The notes: a model not told the origin generated them from the sequence alone. A stretch of DNA of 64,000 nt from Yamagishiella unicocca (GCA_003116995.1 BDSL01000024.1:620001-684000); one strand, 5' to 3'; shown: positions 48,086 through 61,206, numbered from the stretch's first letter. A program made the numbers and translations.

Positions 48086-48969
48086 CGTGGTCCGCAGGCA
48101 GAGATCGCAACACGATGGAAACATGAAGGCGTCCCGACCGTACGACATCACCTGCCTGTCGTACTACAGCCCGGGCCAAAACGAACATGGCTGATGGCAA
48201 GACGGCGCCCGCACCGTCGGCGTCAGACGTGACGACACGGCAGCCTGGCCACACCGTTGGAACCGTTGGAAACGTGCATCGCGAATCCGGTTTCGATGCA
48301 CGAATGCAACCGCCGGATCGGGCGCTGCTGGGCTTGCTAATAATAAGGAATGCTACATAATATTAATACGCGCCAACACCACCGACACCAAACTGCGCCT
48401 GACGATTTCGCATCAGGCCCGGCAGGGCCGCGTACGTGTCGTACGATTGCCCGAGTCTCGACTCGCCCCAACGCAAACACCACGCCTTTCGGTGCTCCCA
48501 CGGATCCCTAGGTCGCTGCCGCACCGGGAGCCGCCGGTGACCCCGCCTCGTGGGCGAACTGCATACGCACAGACCCTATCTCGACCAAATAGGGCCGCGT
48601 TACTGATACACGCACTGCGATCGCCATTATCATCAAAGGTATGGTGATATCATCAGGATCATCATCATTCTCATCATATCATTGTACCCCTCATAACCAT
48701 CGTGATGACCACTTTCATCAGGTAAGCCAGCATCACCGCGGTCGTTGTCGTTTGAATATCACGATCGTCACCGTTACTGCCATCACTATCATCGCCATGA
48801 TTACGGTCTCCTATCTATCGCCATCATAGCCGACATTGGGCGACCTCAAGTGGAGCCAATCACTAAATTCGTACGACGCTGTGCGACCAGGGTACAATGC
48901 AATAGTGTGGGTACAGTGTGACACCGCCGTACAGCCGGTCATGCGTCTCCACGCTGCTCCGAAACCGCA

Positions 48970-49200
48970 GTTCATCATCGTTATCACCATCACCGTCACC
49001 GTCATCACCATCATCATCACCGTCATCACCATTACCATCACCATCACCGTCATCACCATTACCATCATCATCACCACTATCACCACTATCACCATGTATC
49101 ACCATATCACCATGTATCACCATGTATCACCATGTATCACCATGTATCACCATGTATCACCATGTATCACCATTACAATCATCACCACCATTATCATCAT
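48970..49200 (+). repeat. (ATCACC)n / (ATCACCATGT)n microsatellite
   Basis: Runs of ATCACC and seven units of CACCATGTATCA. Confidence 0.9.
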
Positions 49201-50874
49201 CACGTTCAATCCGCAGACGCGAACAGCAGACGAACCTTGGATGAACACTCACGGAATGCCCAACGGCGGCCGCCGGCATGCCGTTCGGTCCCCCAAACAA
49301 CGTGCACGCCACCCCCTCCGGTGTGCCCAGGAGGTGCCCAGAGTGCCCCCCACATACATGCTATGCAGTGATGACGAAGGCCTATGCCTACAAAGTGAAC
49401 CCCGCGAGCAGATACAAGCATTGCTTTGCGCAGGGCTACATCACGAATCCGGTCCGGCCAGCTCGCTAATATAATGTATGTATGTATTCGTACATATCGT
49501 ACATACATACATACATACACACCTCGGTACGTACGTTCGCACCACCTTTCGCATCACCTTTTTGCCGCTGCGCACGGCGTAGGCAGGGAAGTGTCGGCAA
49601 GCGATAATGAAGGTATTAAGAATACACGCGCGCGGGTTCGCCGAAGTCGTCGGACAGACGGACATACGACTCGACGACGAGAGCCCCACGCACGTCGTCC
49701 GCGCGAATAATGACGGCAAACGCGCCCGCGCCTGGAACAGGATCATAAAGGGAAATGACATTGCTTGTGCGCTCGTTTCTGTGTCGCAAGCGCCTGGGGG
49801 AACCTCCCTTCCCCCGCGGCTCAACAGGTTGGTGAAAAAGCCACCCAAGCGAATTGAATTCAAGTCGTAGGGCAACGACCAAACAAAGCGACCCCCGAAA
49901 CGGTCGGTGCCCCGAGCGAGAATGGTGTTGCGCCCCGTTAATGCGCCGTACGGCACCGCATACACGTGCCACGTGGCATCCACGCCGAGGGGGCGGCGTC
50001 GGTGCGGGGGACCGCCGTACACCAAGGCGGTGGTCCCGCGCAGACCAACGCGCACTAACCGCCAACAACTAATCGGCAACAACTAACCGACAACTGCACA
50101 CCGATTGTGGGCGTCACTGACAGCACACCCGGTCTCGGGGCGGCGCATTTTGCATGCTGCCCGCCGCACGTGCATGTTCCGCGTCTCCGAAACCACACAA
50201 CTCTCGGGCGTTCCGAAACCATAATCAACCCACACTCTAAAGCAGCCTTCAAAGTACAGTACATACACCAGCTGGCATGGTTTTGCACAGCCACACTTCC
50301 TCAACATAACTACTGCGATGGGTAGGTATGCTTCTCAGGTAGATAGATGCCGCTTATTGCCATATGCTTAATCGCAGATAGCAGCAGCAGTATTGAGTCA
50401 CTCCTGCGGCAAACCCTCTCGCCCTGCGCCGGCAACATCGCAATATCGCCCCGCACGTCATGCGTATTATATTGTGCGCAATCTCATCCGTGTTGCTTCG
50501 TCCTTATATTGGGCGCGATCTCATCCATGTTGCTTCGTCGTTATACTGGGCGTGATCTCGCCATGTTGACTTCGTTGATGACCTCATCGCTGCTTCTGTT
50601 GGTAGCTCCGACCGATGACCTCTTCCGACCGCTTTGGTCAGCTGGCGAACCTGTGCCAAATAAAAACCAAGACAACCAGCAAGCCGCGCCTCCAACTGCT
50701 GCTAGCAACCCTCGCGTAGCCGCCGCGCGCCTCCCACCTCCCGCCGTCGCCCAATGATGACCCACTTCCACGCCCCTCCGCCCTGTTCCCTCCGCCCTGC
50801 CTGCCTGTTCCCTCCGCCCTCTTTTCCCTCCGCCCTGCACCCACCCACCTCTACACCCACCCACGTGGGCCCAG

Positions 50875-53487
50875 CTACCAGCACACCTTCTGCACCCCGC
50901 ACTGGATCAAACCCGGATCAAATCCCGCCGCCAGCAACGCCGCCTGCGCCGCCTCCGCCGCGCCCCGCACCACCCGCTCCTGGTTGACGGCGGCGAAGCC
51001 GCCGCCGCCGCCGCCAGTCACGGGCGTCAGTACGTACGGCAACTCGTCGGATCCGTCGCCGTTGTGGCGGTCGCCGCCGCCGGCGCCGCCGGGGGGCACC
51101 ACCACCATGGGCACGAAGTCGTCCCAGTGTCTTAGCGGCAGCCCCAGCCGGTGCAGGCTGGCGCTGTCCACGCACAACCGGACTAGGGCTTCCACAACCT
51201 CGACTTCGGCCGCAGCTCCGGGCCGCCACCAGCCCGTCTCCAGGGAAAGGGTCTCGAGTTGGGTCAGGGCCGCAAGCAGGGGCAACGCGCGCAGCGGGTA
51301 GCAGCAGCGGCGCAGGCTGAGGGTCTGGGGCATGAGGTGGGAGCAGGCGGAGGGGCGAGGTGGGATTGGCTAGGAGCGATTTGCGGGTAACGGGTAAGTA
51401 GGCGAGGAAGGAGTAGTTGGGAGGAGGTGGGATAGATGGGATTACAATACTTTCGAAGATTGTCTTCTTTCCTGAAATGAGGAGGGCTGCCGTTGAAAGC
51501 ACTCAGACCAGCCCCGCGCAGTCCCGCACGGCACAGCACAGCATCGGACACAGCACAGCACAGTACGGCACAGCACAGCATCGGACACAGCACAGCACAG
51601 TACGGCACAGCACAGCATCGGACACAGCACAGCACAGTACGGCACAGCACAGCATCGGACACAGCACAGCACAGTACGGCACGCCAGCATCACCTGCTGG
51701 GCCCTGCTGTCCCCGCCCGCCCTACCTCCAGGTCGGAGGAAACCTGCCTTTGCCTATCGACGAAAGGGAAGAAGCATTCCTAGGTTGCTTGGGAGAAACG
51801 GTGGTGGCCCTTACCTTGAGGGTGGGCAGAGACTGCGACAGCGCGTCAAGGTCCGCCTCGCTCAACGCCATCCAGCGAAGCTCCAGGGAGAGCAACCTCA
51901 GCGGAGCAAGCTGCACGAGCCAGCTGCGGTGCCCGCCGCCCGCCATCGATGCGTACGACCCGGCGGTGCTGACGCCGCCGCCAGGCAGCCCCCCTGGAGC
52001 CATGCGCGGTGCGTGGTGCGCCCGCGTCGCCGTGGGCATCGGCTCCGGGCCTGGCAGGTAGCGGCCCTCCGGCCCCTCCACGACCAGCTGATGGTGCGGC
52101 AGAGGCTGCGGCTGCTTGCCGTGGCCGCTCAGGCCGCTGGCGCTGCTAGCGGCGGCGGCAGCGGCGGCAGCGGCGAGGGCGGCGACGGCGGCGATTGGGT
52201 CGCCCGGGCCGGTCGCCCGCCACCTCGGCGCCGTCGGGCAGCGGTGCTTCAACAGCTCCACCGCGCCCCGAAACCACTCCGCCGCCGCGGGGTTCAGGCA
52301 GCCGGAGGCGGAGATGACGTCCCGCTCGCAGAAGCTCACCGTACCGATTTGGTACCAGACCTCCAACCGGCGGTCAGCATTGTCGCCGATGCCGCCGGGA
52401 GGCTGTAAGGCGTACAGTGTGCGAGCCGACAACGGTCGTGACAACGACAGGGTGCGGAGCCGCGGCGGCAGCATGTAACGGCGCAGCGGCGCGGTGGCGG
52501 CGGCGGTGCCGCCGCCGCCGTACAGCGCCTCCTCCGCCTCCGCCACCGTCATGGTGATGTCCCCCAGGACGAGTCGGTCCAGCGCCGTTAGGGACGCCAG
52601 GCAGCGCAGGTCCTGGGGCCCTAGGCGCCACAGCGGCAGAATCAGGTCTCGGAGCCCCGGCAGGGTTGCCAAAGTAGGCACCAGCGGCAGCGAGCAGCCC
52701 GGGCTACGGCCGCCGCAGTACTCACTGGGATCGGGGGGTGGGGCGGGTTTCACGGGGGAGGGGGGGCGGGGGGGCGGGTTTCACGGGGTGGGGATGGAGG
52801 GGAGGGGTGTGGTGTGGGTTGGTGGGTGGCAAGGGGAGGGTGGTGGGAGGGCCAGGCCAGGCCAGGACGGGAAGCCGTGCTTGTCGGGTTTGGATGAATT
52901 ATTATATTAGGTGGGAGGAGCAGGACCGGGATACAGGCACACAGCAAGTGGTGAATGTGGTGTACGGCGAGCAGCTCGCCGTGTGTCCGGGACGCAAACC
53001 CGCAGCTGCGGTTGCGAGGTGGACGGGGTCAGCGGTCAGCAGACTGGCCGAGGTGTGGCGTGGTTGTGGTTGGAGGGCGGCTCCTCGCGACGAGCCCCCT
53101 CACGCTGCGGTACAGTACGACACCCGTACGGCAACCTTCACTCCCAGGTGAAACGTAAAACGTAATACGACATATCGGTACGGCATTGTGGGAGGCGCGG
53201 CTCCCCCTTTCCGACCACCTCCACTTGGGGGCACACCAGGCGCACCACACCTGATGACGAGGCATGTGAGGCTGGTGAGGGAGGCCAGGCCTCGTAGCGC
53301 AGAGGCGGCCTTGGGGTGCTCGTGCTGCCCCTGCTGACCCGTAGCCTGGCCCCCGTCGCCGCCGCAGCGACGGCGCAGGGGTGCCATGAGGTTGAGGGAC
53401 TGCAGCTTGCCGCTGCCCTCCAGCGCCGCAAGTGCCGCCACGGGATCCACGAAGGACAGCTCGAGGTGCCGGATAGCCCTACCGACA

Positions 53488-53518
<31 letters not shown>

Positions 53519-55329
53519 TACCACCACCACCACCACCGCCGTCGTCGTCGTCGTACGTCTCGCGGGCGTCCCCATCTGGGCCCTTTGGCGGCGCTGCGCG
53601 CGCGGCGGCGTTTGACACGGCGGCGGCGGCGATGACGGCGGCGGCGATCATCGTCGTACGGGGCGTCGTACGGCGGAGCATTGGGCTGGGCAGCGCGAGC
53701 CATCCATCGCTGTCGGCGTGGTGGCCGCCGCTAGCGGCGGCTGCACTATCAGGGTCGGCGTCATCACGAACACCGCCGGTGCCGGCGGCGTCGCCGCCCC
53801 GCAGCGCCCGGCAGGCGGCGGCGCTCAGCACCAGCCGCCCGTCGTGTGGCCTGCTGACGCCATCGGATAGCGCCACGCGCTCCAGGAAGGGGGCCTCCTG
53901 GAGCAGTACGGCGAGGCCGTCTGCGGGGCCGTGAGCGGCGGCGACGGCTGCGGCGCCCACGAGGCTGAGGGCGGCCAGGTTGGGCGCCGCGCGCGCGAGT
54001 GCGGCGGCGACGGGGGGCGTCAGATGGCAGGGGCCGTGGATCCAGATCTCAGACAGCTGGGGCTGCGGACTCGGGAAGACCGCAAGCGTAGCGAGCCTGC
54101 GGTGAATGAGGATTGGGGGGAGGAGGGAGGAGCGGTGAGTTGCGGGTTGCGTTGGTTGGGATTGTGGTTGGGAGGAGCGGTGAGTTGTGGGTTGCGTTGG
54201 TTGGGATTGTGGTTGGGAGGAGCGGTGAGTTGCGGGTTGCGTTGGTTGGGATTGTGGTTGGGAGGAGCGGTGAGTTGTGGGTTGCGTTGGTTGGGATTGT
54301 GGTTGGGAGGAGCGGTGAGTCGCGGGTTGCGTTGGTTGGGATTGTGGTTGGGAGGAGCGGTGAGTTGTGGGTTGCGTTGGCTGGGATTGTGGTTGGGAGG
54401 AGCGGTGAGTTGCGGGTTGCGTTGGTTGGGATTGTGGTTGGGAGGAGCGGTGAGTTGTGGGTTGCGTTGGTTGGGATTGTGGTTGGGAGGAGCGGTGAGT
54501 TGCGGGTTGCGTTGGTTGGGATTGTGGTTGGGAGGAGCGGTGAGTTGTGGGTTGCGTTGGTTGGGATTGTGGTTGGGGAGGGAGCGGGTGGAGTTGCTGG
54601 GTGGTTGCGTTGGTTGGGATTGTGGTTGGGAGGAGCGGTGAGTTGCGGGTTGCGTTGGCTGGGATTGTGGTTGGGAGGAGCGGTGAGTTGTGGGTTGCGT
54701 TGGTTGGGATTGTGGTTGGGCGAGCGGGAGGGGCTGAGGGCGGGTTAGGGAGGGGATTTTGTGGGTGAGGCACGCAGCAGTGGAGGGGACGCGGGATTGG
54801 GCGACGCGGCAGCGGAAACTTGCTGTAATGAGGGGAACTACGTTTGAATAAGGAAAGCGCGTGTAAGTGGGGAGGCGGGCGTCTTGCATGTGGGTGAAAA
54901 CCGCCTGAAACGGGCCCTGAGCAGCCCGGGGTGAGTCATTCACCTCGATACAACTCACAGGGCGTCAGTGATATCTGGAGGATCGTCTGAATAATGCTCG
55001 CCACGGTTGGAAGTTATGCACAGCCTTCGCGGGGCGCATCCGCGGTTGACCATGTTGCGAAAAGCTCGCAGCGCATTAGGCGCTGGCGACCGGGTGCTGT
55101 GGCCTGGGTAGAAATTCACCCATATATGAGGCTGGGCGGAGTCGAACATCATGAGTCCTTCCTTACAGACAAGCCGCAGCTCCAGCGGAAGGCGCTGTCC
55201 CGAGCTGACAAGGCTTGCAAGGACGAATGGTGCGGCGTCAAGCAGGCACGGCCCCATCCCTCGCCTGCCGTCCACTGTCGTCTCCATAAATATAGGCCCA
55301 CCACGCAGTCCGCTTCCCGGGTCCACCAC
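50875..55329 (-). CDS. Leucine-rich-repeat protein with F-box-like N terminus
   Basis: The model is 858 aa in four exons: 55329-54959, 54096-53251, 52724-51815 and 51324-50875 (TAG). All junctions are in phase. Exon 1 contains LPLELRLVCKEGLMMFDS, resembling the end of an F-box. LRR-type segments follow: LSEIWIHGPCHLTPP, PNLAALSLVGAAAV, KLQSLNLMAPL, LASLTSLTCLVI, LPGLRDLILPLWRL, LTALDRLVLGDI, LRLLSLELRWMALS, LPTLKTLSLRRCC and LTQLETLSLETGW. Between them are long low-complexity Ala/Gly inserts, including a DDDDGGGGGGG stretch. It could be a substrate receptor of an SCF ubiquitin ligase or another LRR scaffold; the family is very large in volvocine algae and no specific role can be given. The last exon has an unused donor-like AAG|GTGTGC just before the stop, so the C terminus may differ. 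Intron 1 holds a 45-bp satellite. Confidence 0.77.
51535..51685 (+). repeat. 37-bp minisatellite in intron 3 of the LRR gene
   Basis: Four units of CATCGGACACAGCACAGCAC plus AGTACGGCACAGCACAG. Confidence 0.92.
54126..54725 (+). repeat. 45-bp minisatellite with 90-bp higher-order period
   Basis: About 12 units of AGCGGTGAGTTGCGGGTTGC followed by GTTGGTTGGGATTGTGGTTGGGAGG, in intron 1 of the LRR gene. Units alternate TGCGGG and TGTGGG (starts 54131, 54176, 54221, 54266 and on). Confidence 0.95.
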
Positions 55330-56573
55330 CTGTTCGCGCGCCGGAGCGTGGCTATAATTGTAGCCGTGGTGAGCTCCTTTTCAGGTTGCCACGCTTTATA
55401 CGCAATGGGTAACCGAGTTCTATATGAGGAGAAGGAGGCGACGGAAATTGGGGAAACGTGAAGTCCATTCTTCCTGATTTGGTGCCCGACGGTTGGGCAT
55501 GACTGTACTTGCTTCTGGGGCGCTTCCTAAAGGTCTCAGTTTTTGCGTGGAAACCACGAATTATATTATACCATACCCTATCTCAATGGTTCCGATGCGG
55601 TTCCTGACGTATTACAAATGGGCGCCTCCAATGCGGCTTAGGACTGCGTCGCGAGCTCACAGAGCGTGTAAACTGCATTGTATGAGTGTATTTTTATTCC
55701 ATTTACCCAACGGGAAATGCGCACAGTAGCGGACCGTACCATACGGCCGCATAATTGCCTATTAGAGGGCCCTTCCACAATTTGCAGCGAACCTTTGGCT
55801 GACATCGTGTGAATATCCGGCAGCCGGCGCTCGTCTGTTGCAGCCCCTCCAAGAGAAAGAACGCCGGGCCAAAAGGCCCACGAAGTGCTAACCCGCGATC
55901 GACAGGTCGAAGAAAAACGAATCCGGATTGCTATTTACATACGTGCATGCCTCTCCACATGGCGTGCATGTAGTAGAGCTCAGGCGTTCTAGGCATGTAG
56001 GCAACCTCGGCGCGTCACGGCGCGTCATTGTGCCGTGTGTTCGCACGTTTGACCCTCGGCTCTCCAGGGAGGGAGGCAAAACATGCAGAAGGCCAACGAT
56101 TGGAGCGAGCGTCTCCGCCCAGTCTCCATTCAGATCGGTTAAGATACTCCGCTACTACCAGTTTACCCATTCACCATACCTCCGCCCAGCTCGCTCACCC
56201 CCATCACCTGCGCGTCCCTGCCGAGAAAGTGAAGGCACGATCCTTCACCGCACCCGCCATCATGGTCCTCCACAGCCGCCACGCAGTCAGCGGGTCCGCC
56301 TGTCCGTACGATGCCGTTGCACGTCAATCACCACTGCCACCCTGACCCGACCCGCCGCCGCCCGTTGCATAAGGAACCAACCCATCGGGACCTTCCCCCA
56401 ACGCCCGCCTAAGTCGACCAATCGACCACAGCTGTCATAACGCCTTCGAGCATTGCCTGTGTCAAGACTACGGAAAATACCAAGCATGTCGCCTACCGGT
56501 TCCGCTGCCTGCCTGCCTGCGACGCCCCCCTGGACTGCTGCAACCAAGCGCCGCAGCTGCGCAGCCGAGCCGT
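55330..56573. other. Intergenic between LRR and VHS-GAT genes
   Basis: 1.2 kb holding the promoter of the LRR gene (minus strand, from 55330 upward) and the 3' UTR of the VHS-GAT gene. No gene or array recognised. Confidence 0.4.
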
Positions 56574-59500
56574 TCAGATCAAGGACGAATCCCGTGCCGT
56601 ACCCCTGCCGTTGCTACTGCCGTAAACGTCAACCGTTAGCCCGTTGGGTCTTTGTTGCTGCTGCTGCGGCGGCGGCGGCTGCTGCTGCAGCCCCTGGTGC
56701 AGAGGTCCCAGCTGCGGCCGCTGTGCCGCCCCCGTGGCAGGACGAGACACGGCCGCCCCCGGCCCCGAGGGGCCCAGCTGCCCACCGCCATCCCGGCCAG
56801 GCCCCCCAGCACCGAAACCAGCACCGGAACCAGCAGCGGCAGCGGCCGCAGCCCCGGCGGCGCCCGCACTGCCCATCACCTCCCGCAGCTTCTGCAGCGC
56901 GCAGCTCTTCACATCAAGCACCTCCGCCGCGTGCTGCACAGCCATGGAACCCACGACTCGTGCATGCTGTGCCGCCAGCGCCTCACACAGCCCCTGCACG
57001 CGGGACAACACCGCCGGCAGCAACGCGCCATTGACCCCCTGCTGCTGCTGCTGCTGCGCTGCCGCCGACGAGGATGAGGACTGCGTGACCAGAGCGCGCA
57101 GCTCCGCCGCTAGCTGATCGAAGTCTGGGCGCCACTCCAGGGGGGGCGGTCCTGCTTTTATGCTTGTACCCCCTCTACCGCCAGAAACCCAGTCGCCCGA
57201 GGCTGAAGCTCCAGGGGCGGCGTCAGCTGACGGCGCAGTAGCGCTGCGTGCGAGTACGGATGGCCCATTGGCCGCCGTACCAGCGGCGCTGGTACCGGGG
57301 CCGTTGTGGTGGTGGGTGCCGTTGGTTTGGGGCTGGGAGGAGGTCGGCGCGGGGCCGGAGGCGGTGGAGGGCGGTCGGGAGGTGGTGGCGGGGTAGTGCG
57401 GAGTGGCGGCGGGGGCCATGGGCGCGAGGAGGTCGCTGAAGGGCTGCAAGATGGCGCCGGCGGCGGCGGTGCGCGAGGGCTGAGGCGACGGCAGGCCGCC
57501 GCTCATCGCGCCGCCGCCGCCGGCTCTGGGAGTGGACGAGACGGAGGCGACGGAGGCGCCGGAGGGCGACAGCGCGATGCCGCTGGGCTGCGATGACGTC
57601 AGCCCAGGGCTGTACGGCGCGGTGGTGTACGACCCGGCCGCCGATGGCGCGGCTTGGTCCTCACCGAAGAGGGCCCAGCTGCCGTTGAGCGACGACCCGG
57701 CGGCAGACGGGGCTCCAGGGAGGCCGCCGCTGCTGCTGCCAGCTCCAGGGAGGCCGCCAGCGGCGACGCCGCCAGCGGAGAACTGCGGCGGCAGCACGGT
57801 GGGCCCAAACGGATCCCAATCCGACAAGCTGGGGTGGGACTGGTGGGCCGCTGTGCGCAAGCCAGGGGCCTGCCCCGCTGCCGGACGGGGGTGCGACGAG
57901 CCTGGAGGGGCCCCAGGGGGCACCGGCATCGGGCGCGAGCCGCCCGCGGGGCCCGCCGCTGCACCCCACGGCGGCGGGCCGGCCGCCGTCGCCGCCGCCG
58001 CCGCGGCCGCGAAGGGGTTGCTGCTGGGTGCCGGCAGCTGTACCGCACCCGCGGGACCCCGCGGGGTGGTGGTGGTGCTGGTGGTGGTGCTGCTGCCGCC
58101 CGCGGCGGCAGTAGCAGACGGCTGTCTGCCCACGCCAAACGGATCGAACGCCACCGCCAGTGGGGCCGGCGGCCGCGGCTGCGGCGGCGGTGCCGCCGCC
58201 GCCACTGCCGGGGCATGTCCCATGCCCAGAAGGTCCGCGATGTCGAAGGCCTTCCCACCCGCCCCCAACCCCGCCGCCCCGCCGCGCGCGCCGTTGCCGT
58301 TGCCGGACAGGCGCGGCTCCGGCGGCATGGCCGGCACCGTGATGCGCATGGTGTCGTACACCTCCCGGCCCGTGAACTGCTGCCAGTCCTGCAGGGCCTG
58401 GTTGATGACGTCCGTGGACGCAAGCACGGAGGACAGAGCCCGGGAGTCGTCGCACTGCTGGGTGAAGTCCTGCGCGCCGGGGAGTCAAGGGGGGTCAAGG
58501 GGGGTTGAAAGAAAGGACCGGCTACTTGGAGTTTGTAACCCAAGTCCCTCCAAGTCCCCCTTGAGGGGTCAAGCGGGATTAGGCAGCTGGGGTCGGTAAC
58601 ACGGGTCATGCCGTGGGGGGCGACCAGGAGTACGGCCGGCGCGGGATGTAGAGGGACCTGAGGGCTGGCGCCAAACACACGAACACACGCTCGGCTCCAC
58701 TGACTCGGCTTCCCACTCTGTCGCACCCTAGCGCTGATGCCCCTCCGCACACAGTCAAACGGTAAAACGGGTTTTAAACACCCCACAGTCAGTGAGGGTG
58801 TACCTCGTCCGCATCCGTACCGCACCCCGGCGTCTCAAGCAGCCGGCAAACAATCCCGCCTTCCCTTAGCGCCCCGCGCGGCCCGGCCGCTCCGATGATG
58901 ACCCACCGACCCACGGGTCGCGCACCTGCACCCGCCGCCGCCACTGGCTGCATCGCTCCGCTTCCCGGTACCCCGCGTCCATGGCGGCCGTGAGCTCGGT
59001 GGTGCGCCGCGAGCGGGAGGCTGCGCGGCAGGTGGCGAGCGAGGCGGTCAGCCGCGTGGCGTCAGCCTGCATGCGCTGGCACAGCTGCGGCACCTGCGCA
59101 CACCGGGGGGAGGGAGGGGAGGAGGGGGGGTTGTAAAAACCGTTTTACACGACGGGACAGGATAGTTGGCGCTGGCGCATGGTCGTCGGACACCAGTTTT
59201 GTGGGCGCATGCTGAGCACTGGGACTGGGGGGGGAGGGGAGGGGAGGGTTGCGAAGAGAACCCGTGTACGAGGTGGGAGTGAGGTGGGGCTGACGTGGGG
59301 GTGAGGTGGAGGATGAGGTGGAGGATGAGTCGAGACGCGCAGTGCAGTGAACAGCCACAACCAAGCACACCGCGATTCGAACCAGCGCGCGCCAGGCGTC
59401 GCGACGGCCTGGTGTTGGTGGTGTCGGTGGTGTAGGGAGCATCACGGCAGAGGAGCCCCCCTTGGCCTACTCCAACTCCCACCCTGCCACCACGACCCAC

Positions 59501-61206
59501 TCCGGCCCACCTCCTGTGTCGTGATGGGCGGGGGCGCCCCCCCGGGCAGGCCCATAGCTGCCCCCCCCGAGGAGCCGGGCTGGGAGGCACCGCTGCCGAT
59601 CATGGCGGGTATCTGGCCCGAGGTGCGCGAGGAGGTGTCCAGGCTGGCTGCGGAGGGGGGCGGAGGGGGGGGCGGAGAGGGGGCGGAGGAAGTGCAGAGG
59701 GGGGCTTAGGGAGTGCGGAGGGGGGGCGGAGGGGCAGAAGCTGGGTTGTGGGCTTGTTGGAGTGGGGACCGCTGGACGTTGTTGTGGCGCAGGTGGGACA
59801 GGTTACGAGCGCGTGGGGGTGGGGCTCGTGTGGCAGCAGGGGATGTGGCAGCAAGAGGTGTGGCAGCAGGGGGGGTGGGGCGCCAACCAGTAGGGGGTAG
59901 AGGGTGGTGGTCGCCCCACACTGTCCACTCCAGGCACGATGCCTTTCAGCCCCACCCCGCCTCAGCCCCACCACGGCATCGCCTCCCCCCCACCACCCTC
60001 CAAAACTCCCATCCACCGCCTTCCATCCGCCACCTTCCATCCGCCAACTTCCATCCGCCACCTTCCATCCGCCACCTTCCATCCGCCGTCCGCCCAGCCC
60101 CGCCCAGCGCCTCTCGCGCCCTCACCCCCTCGGTACATCCAGCGAATGAAGTCCTCCCCCCGAATGGGCGCCACAGGGGGTATGCCCAGCCGCATCTCCT
60201 CCTGCATGGCGACTACAGCCATCGAGGGGGCACAGCCGGCAGCCATCTGGCTGTAGCGCGACTGTGCCAGAACGGTGCGGCTGCGCATTCCTAGCTCCTC
60301 TTGCCTGGAGCAGCGGCAGTGGCAGCGGGCAGTGGCAGCAGCAGTGGCAGCGGGACGGCGGCTGAGAGGTGCGGTGGCTGGGAAGGGGCGGGCTGGGGTG
60401 GTGGGCGGTGGGAGGAGGTGAGTGCTTCACCACGTGGACAAACCCAGGGTGCTCGTGGGTTTGATGTATAGGATCTGCATGTGTAGAGGAGGTACTTTAC
60501 TGGGAGCGAAAAGCAAAGCAACTCTTGCAGAGGCTGACCCAGCCAACGTGAAGCTCTCTACCCAGGTTCTACCCCAACTGCTGCCGGAAGGTGGGTATTC
60601 CCTTTGAGCATGCTGTCCTCTCCGAGCATCGCATCACGCTCCAGGAGCCATATCTATGCCTGTTCATCGTAATGCCCTTGACTTACGAGAACAGTTGCGC
60701 CCAGTCGACAAGCACTTGCACAATGGCCGTTGCCACCTGTGGCCCCTGCGGCCGTGCCAGCTGCTTTTCTAGCCGTTGGAAAAGCTTTTGAGTTGCCAAC
60801 TGGTTGCGCACAGTTGTGCTGCAATTCAATGTCATCGTATGAAGGACCTGCGCGGCGAAACCAATAAGCAAATAGCTCCATAAGCACCACGCCCGAAGCT
60901 TTCCAGTCCTTTGAGAACTTTGTACGGGCCATTGTGCCTCCTAATCTTGAGACCTTCGAAGAATGATTCTCTGCAACACCATGCTGATCAATGTGGACGG
61001 ATACCTACCGTCAAACCAAGGAGCGGAATGTGCAGCTGGCTGTCATTTGATTTCAGCCATCCCTTGATGCAAGTCAAGGTGTCATTGTTCAGGTTGTTAG
61101 CCCTGACGACGTTCTTCACTCCAGCGAAGACGACGGGCCACAGCACTTCCCGGGACGAAGGATCCAATAGCGCTTTTGCCAGCTTATCACCAGATTGCTG
61201 CGCCAT
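56574..61206 (-). CDS. TOM1-like VHS-GAT ubiquitin-sorting adaptor
   Basis: The model is 912 aa in six exons: 61206-61009, 60847-60687, 60304-60126, 59647-59511, 59093-58926 and 58469-56574 (TGA). Every junction is GT-AG and in phase. Exons 1-2 encode a VHS domain (about 1-120): SSREVLWPVVFAGVKNVVRA, LHIPLLGLT|VLHTMTLNCS, ATAIVQVLVDWAQLF. Exons 5-6 encode a GAT three-helix bundle (about 226-316): QLCQRMQADATRL, AERCSQWRRRVQ, QQCDDSRALSSVLASTDVIN, LQDWQQFTGR. The 590-residue disordered tail (Ala/Gly/Pro/Ser, poly-Gln) has DPF at 390-392 and 500-502 and NPF at 432-434, motifs that bind clathrin-adaptor and EH domains. By family knowledge it sorts ubiquitinated membrane proteins ahead of ESCRT in endosomal trafficking. 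No GAE domain is seen, so it is TOM1-like rather than GGA. Intron 4 holds a dispersed repeat. Confidence 0.88.
59121..59222 (+). repeat. Dispersed repeat shared with 4590-4685
   Basis: GTAAAAACCGTTTTACACGA, CGGGACAGGATAGTTGGCG, CATGGTCGTCGGACACC and GTGGGCGCATGCTGAGCACT match the copy in pherophorin A intron 2. A GCGCTG duplication distinguishes the two. Confidence 0.65.
60000..60090 (+). repeat. Short tandem repeat (CTTCCATCCGCCAC)n
   Basis: About six 14-bp units with one or two substitutions, in intron 3 of the VHS-GAT gene. Confidence 0.85.

Larger units (their letters stand above)
46174..50874. other. Gene-poor, simple-repeat-rich stretch
   Basis: 4.7 kb between RPF1 and the LRR gene. 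It contains a retroelement trace at 47639-47676 (GTTACAGTGGTCCCCAGACC), a GCAGTAGCGGCAGC array at 47935-48080, ATC/ACC microsatellites at 48640-48800 and 48975-49200, including a 12-bp ATCACCATGTAT run, and (CATA)n at about 49465-49520. No gene recognised. Confidence 0.5.

Noticed and set aside
47766..48194. Alanine-rich frame over the GCAGTAGCG array
   Set aside because: Compositional; open on both strands with no domain.
48640..49200. Regular ATCACC repeats considered as a CRISPR-like array
   Set aside because: Unit is short and there are no unique spacers; it is a microsatellite in a eukaryotic genome.
53100..54958. PTQPTTHRSSQPQSQ and related repeat frames read through the 45-bp array
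   Set aside because: They lie within intron 1 of the LRR gene; a donor at 54958 and an acceptor at 54097 join the flanking exons in phase.
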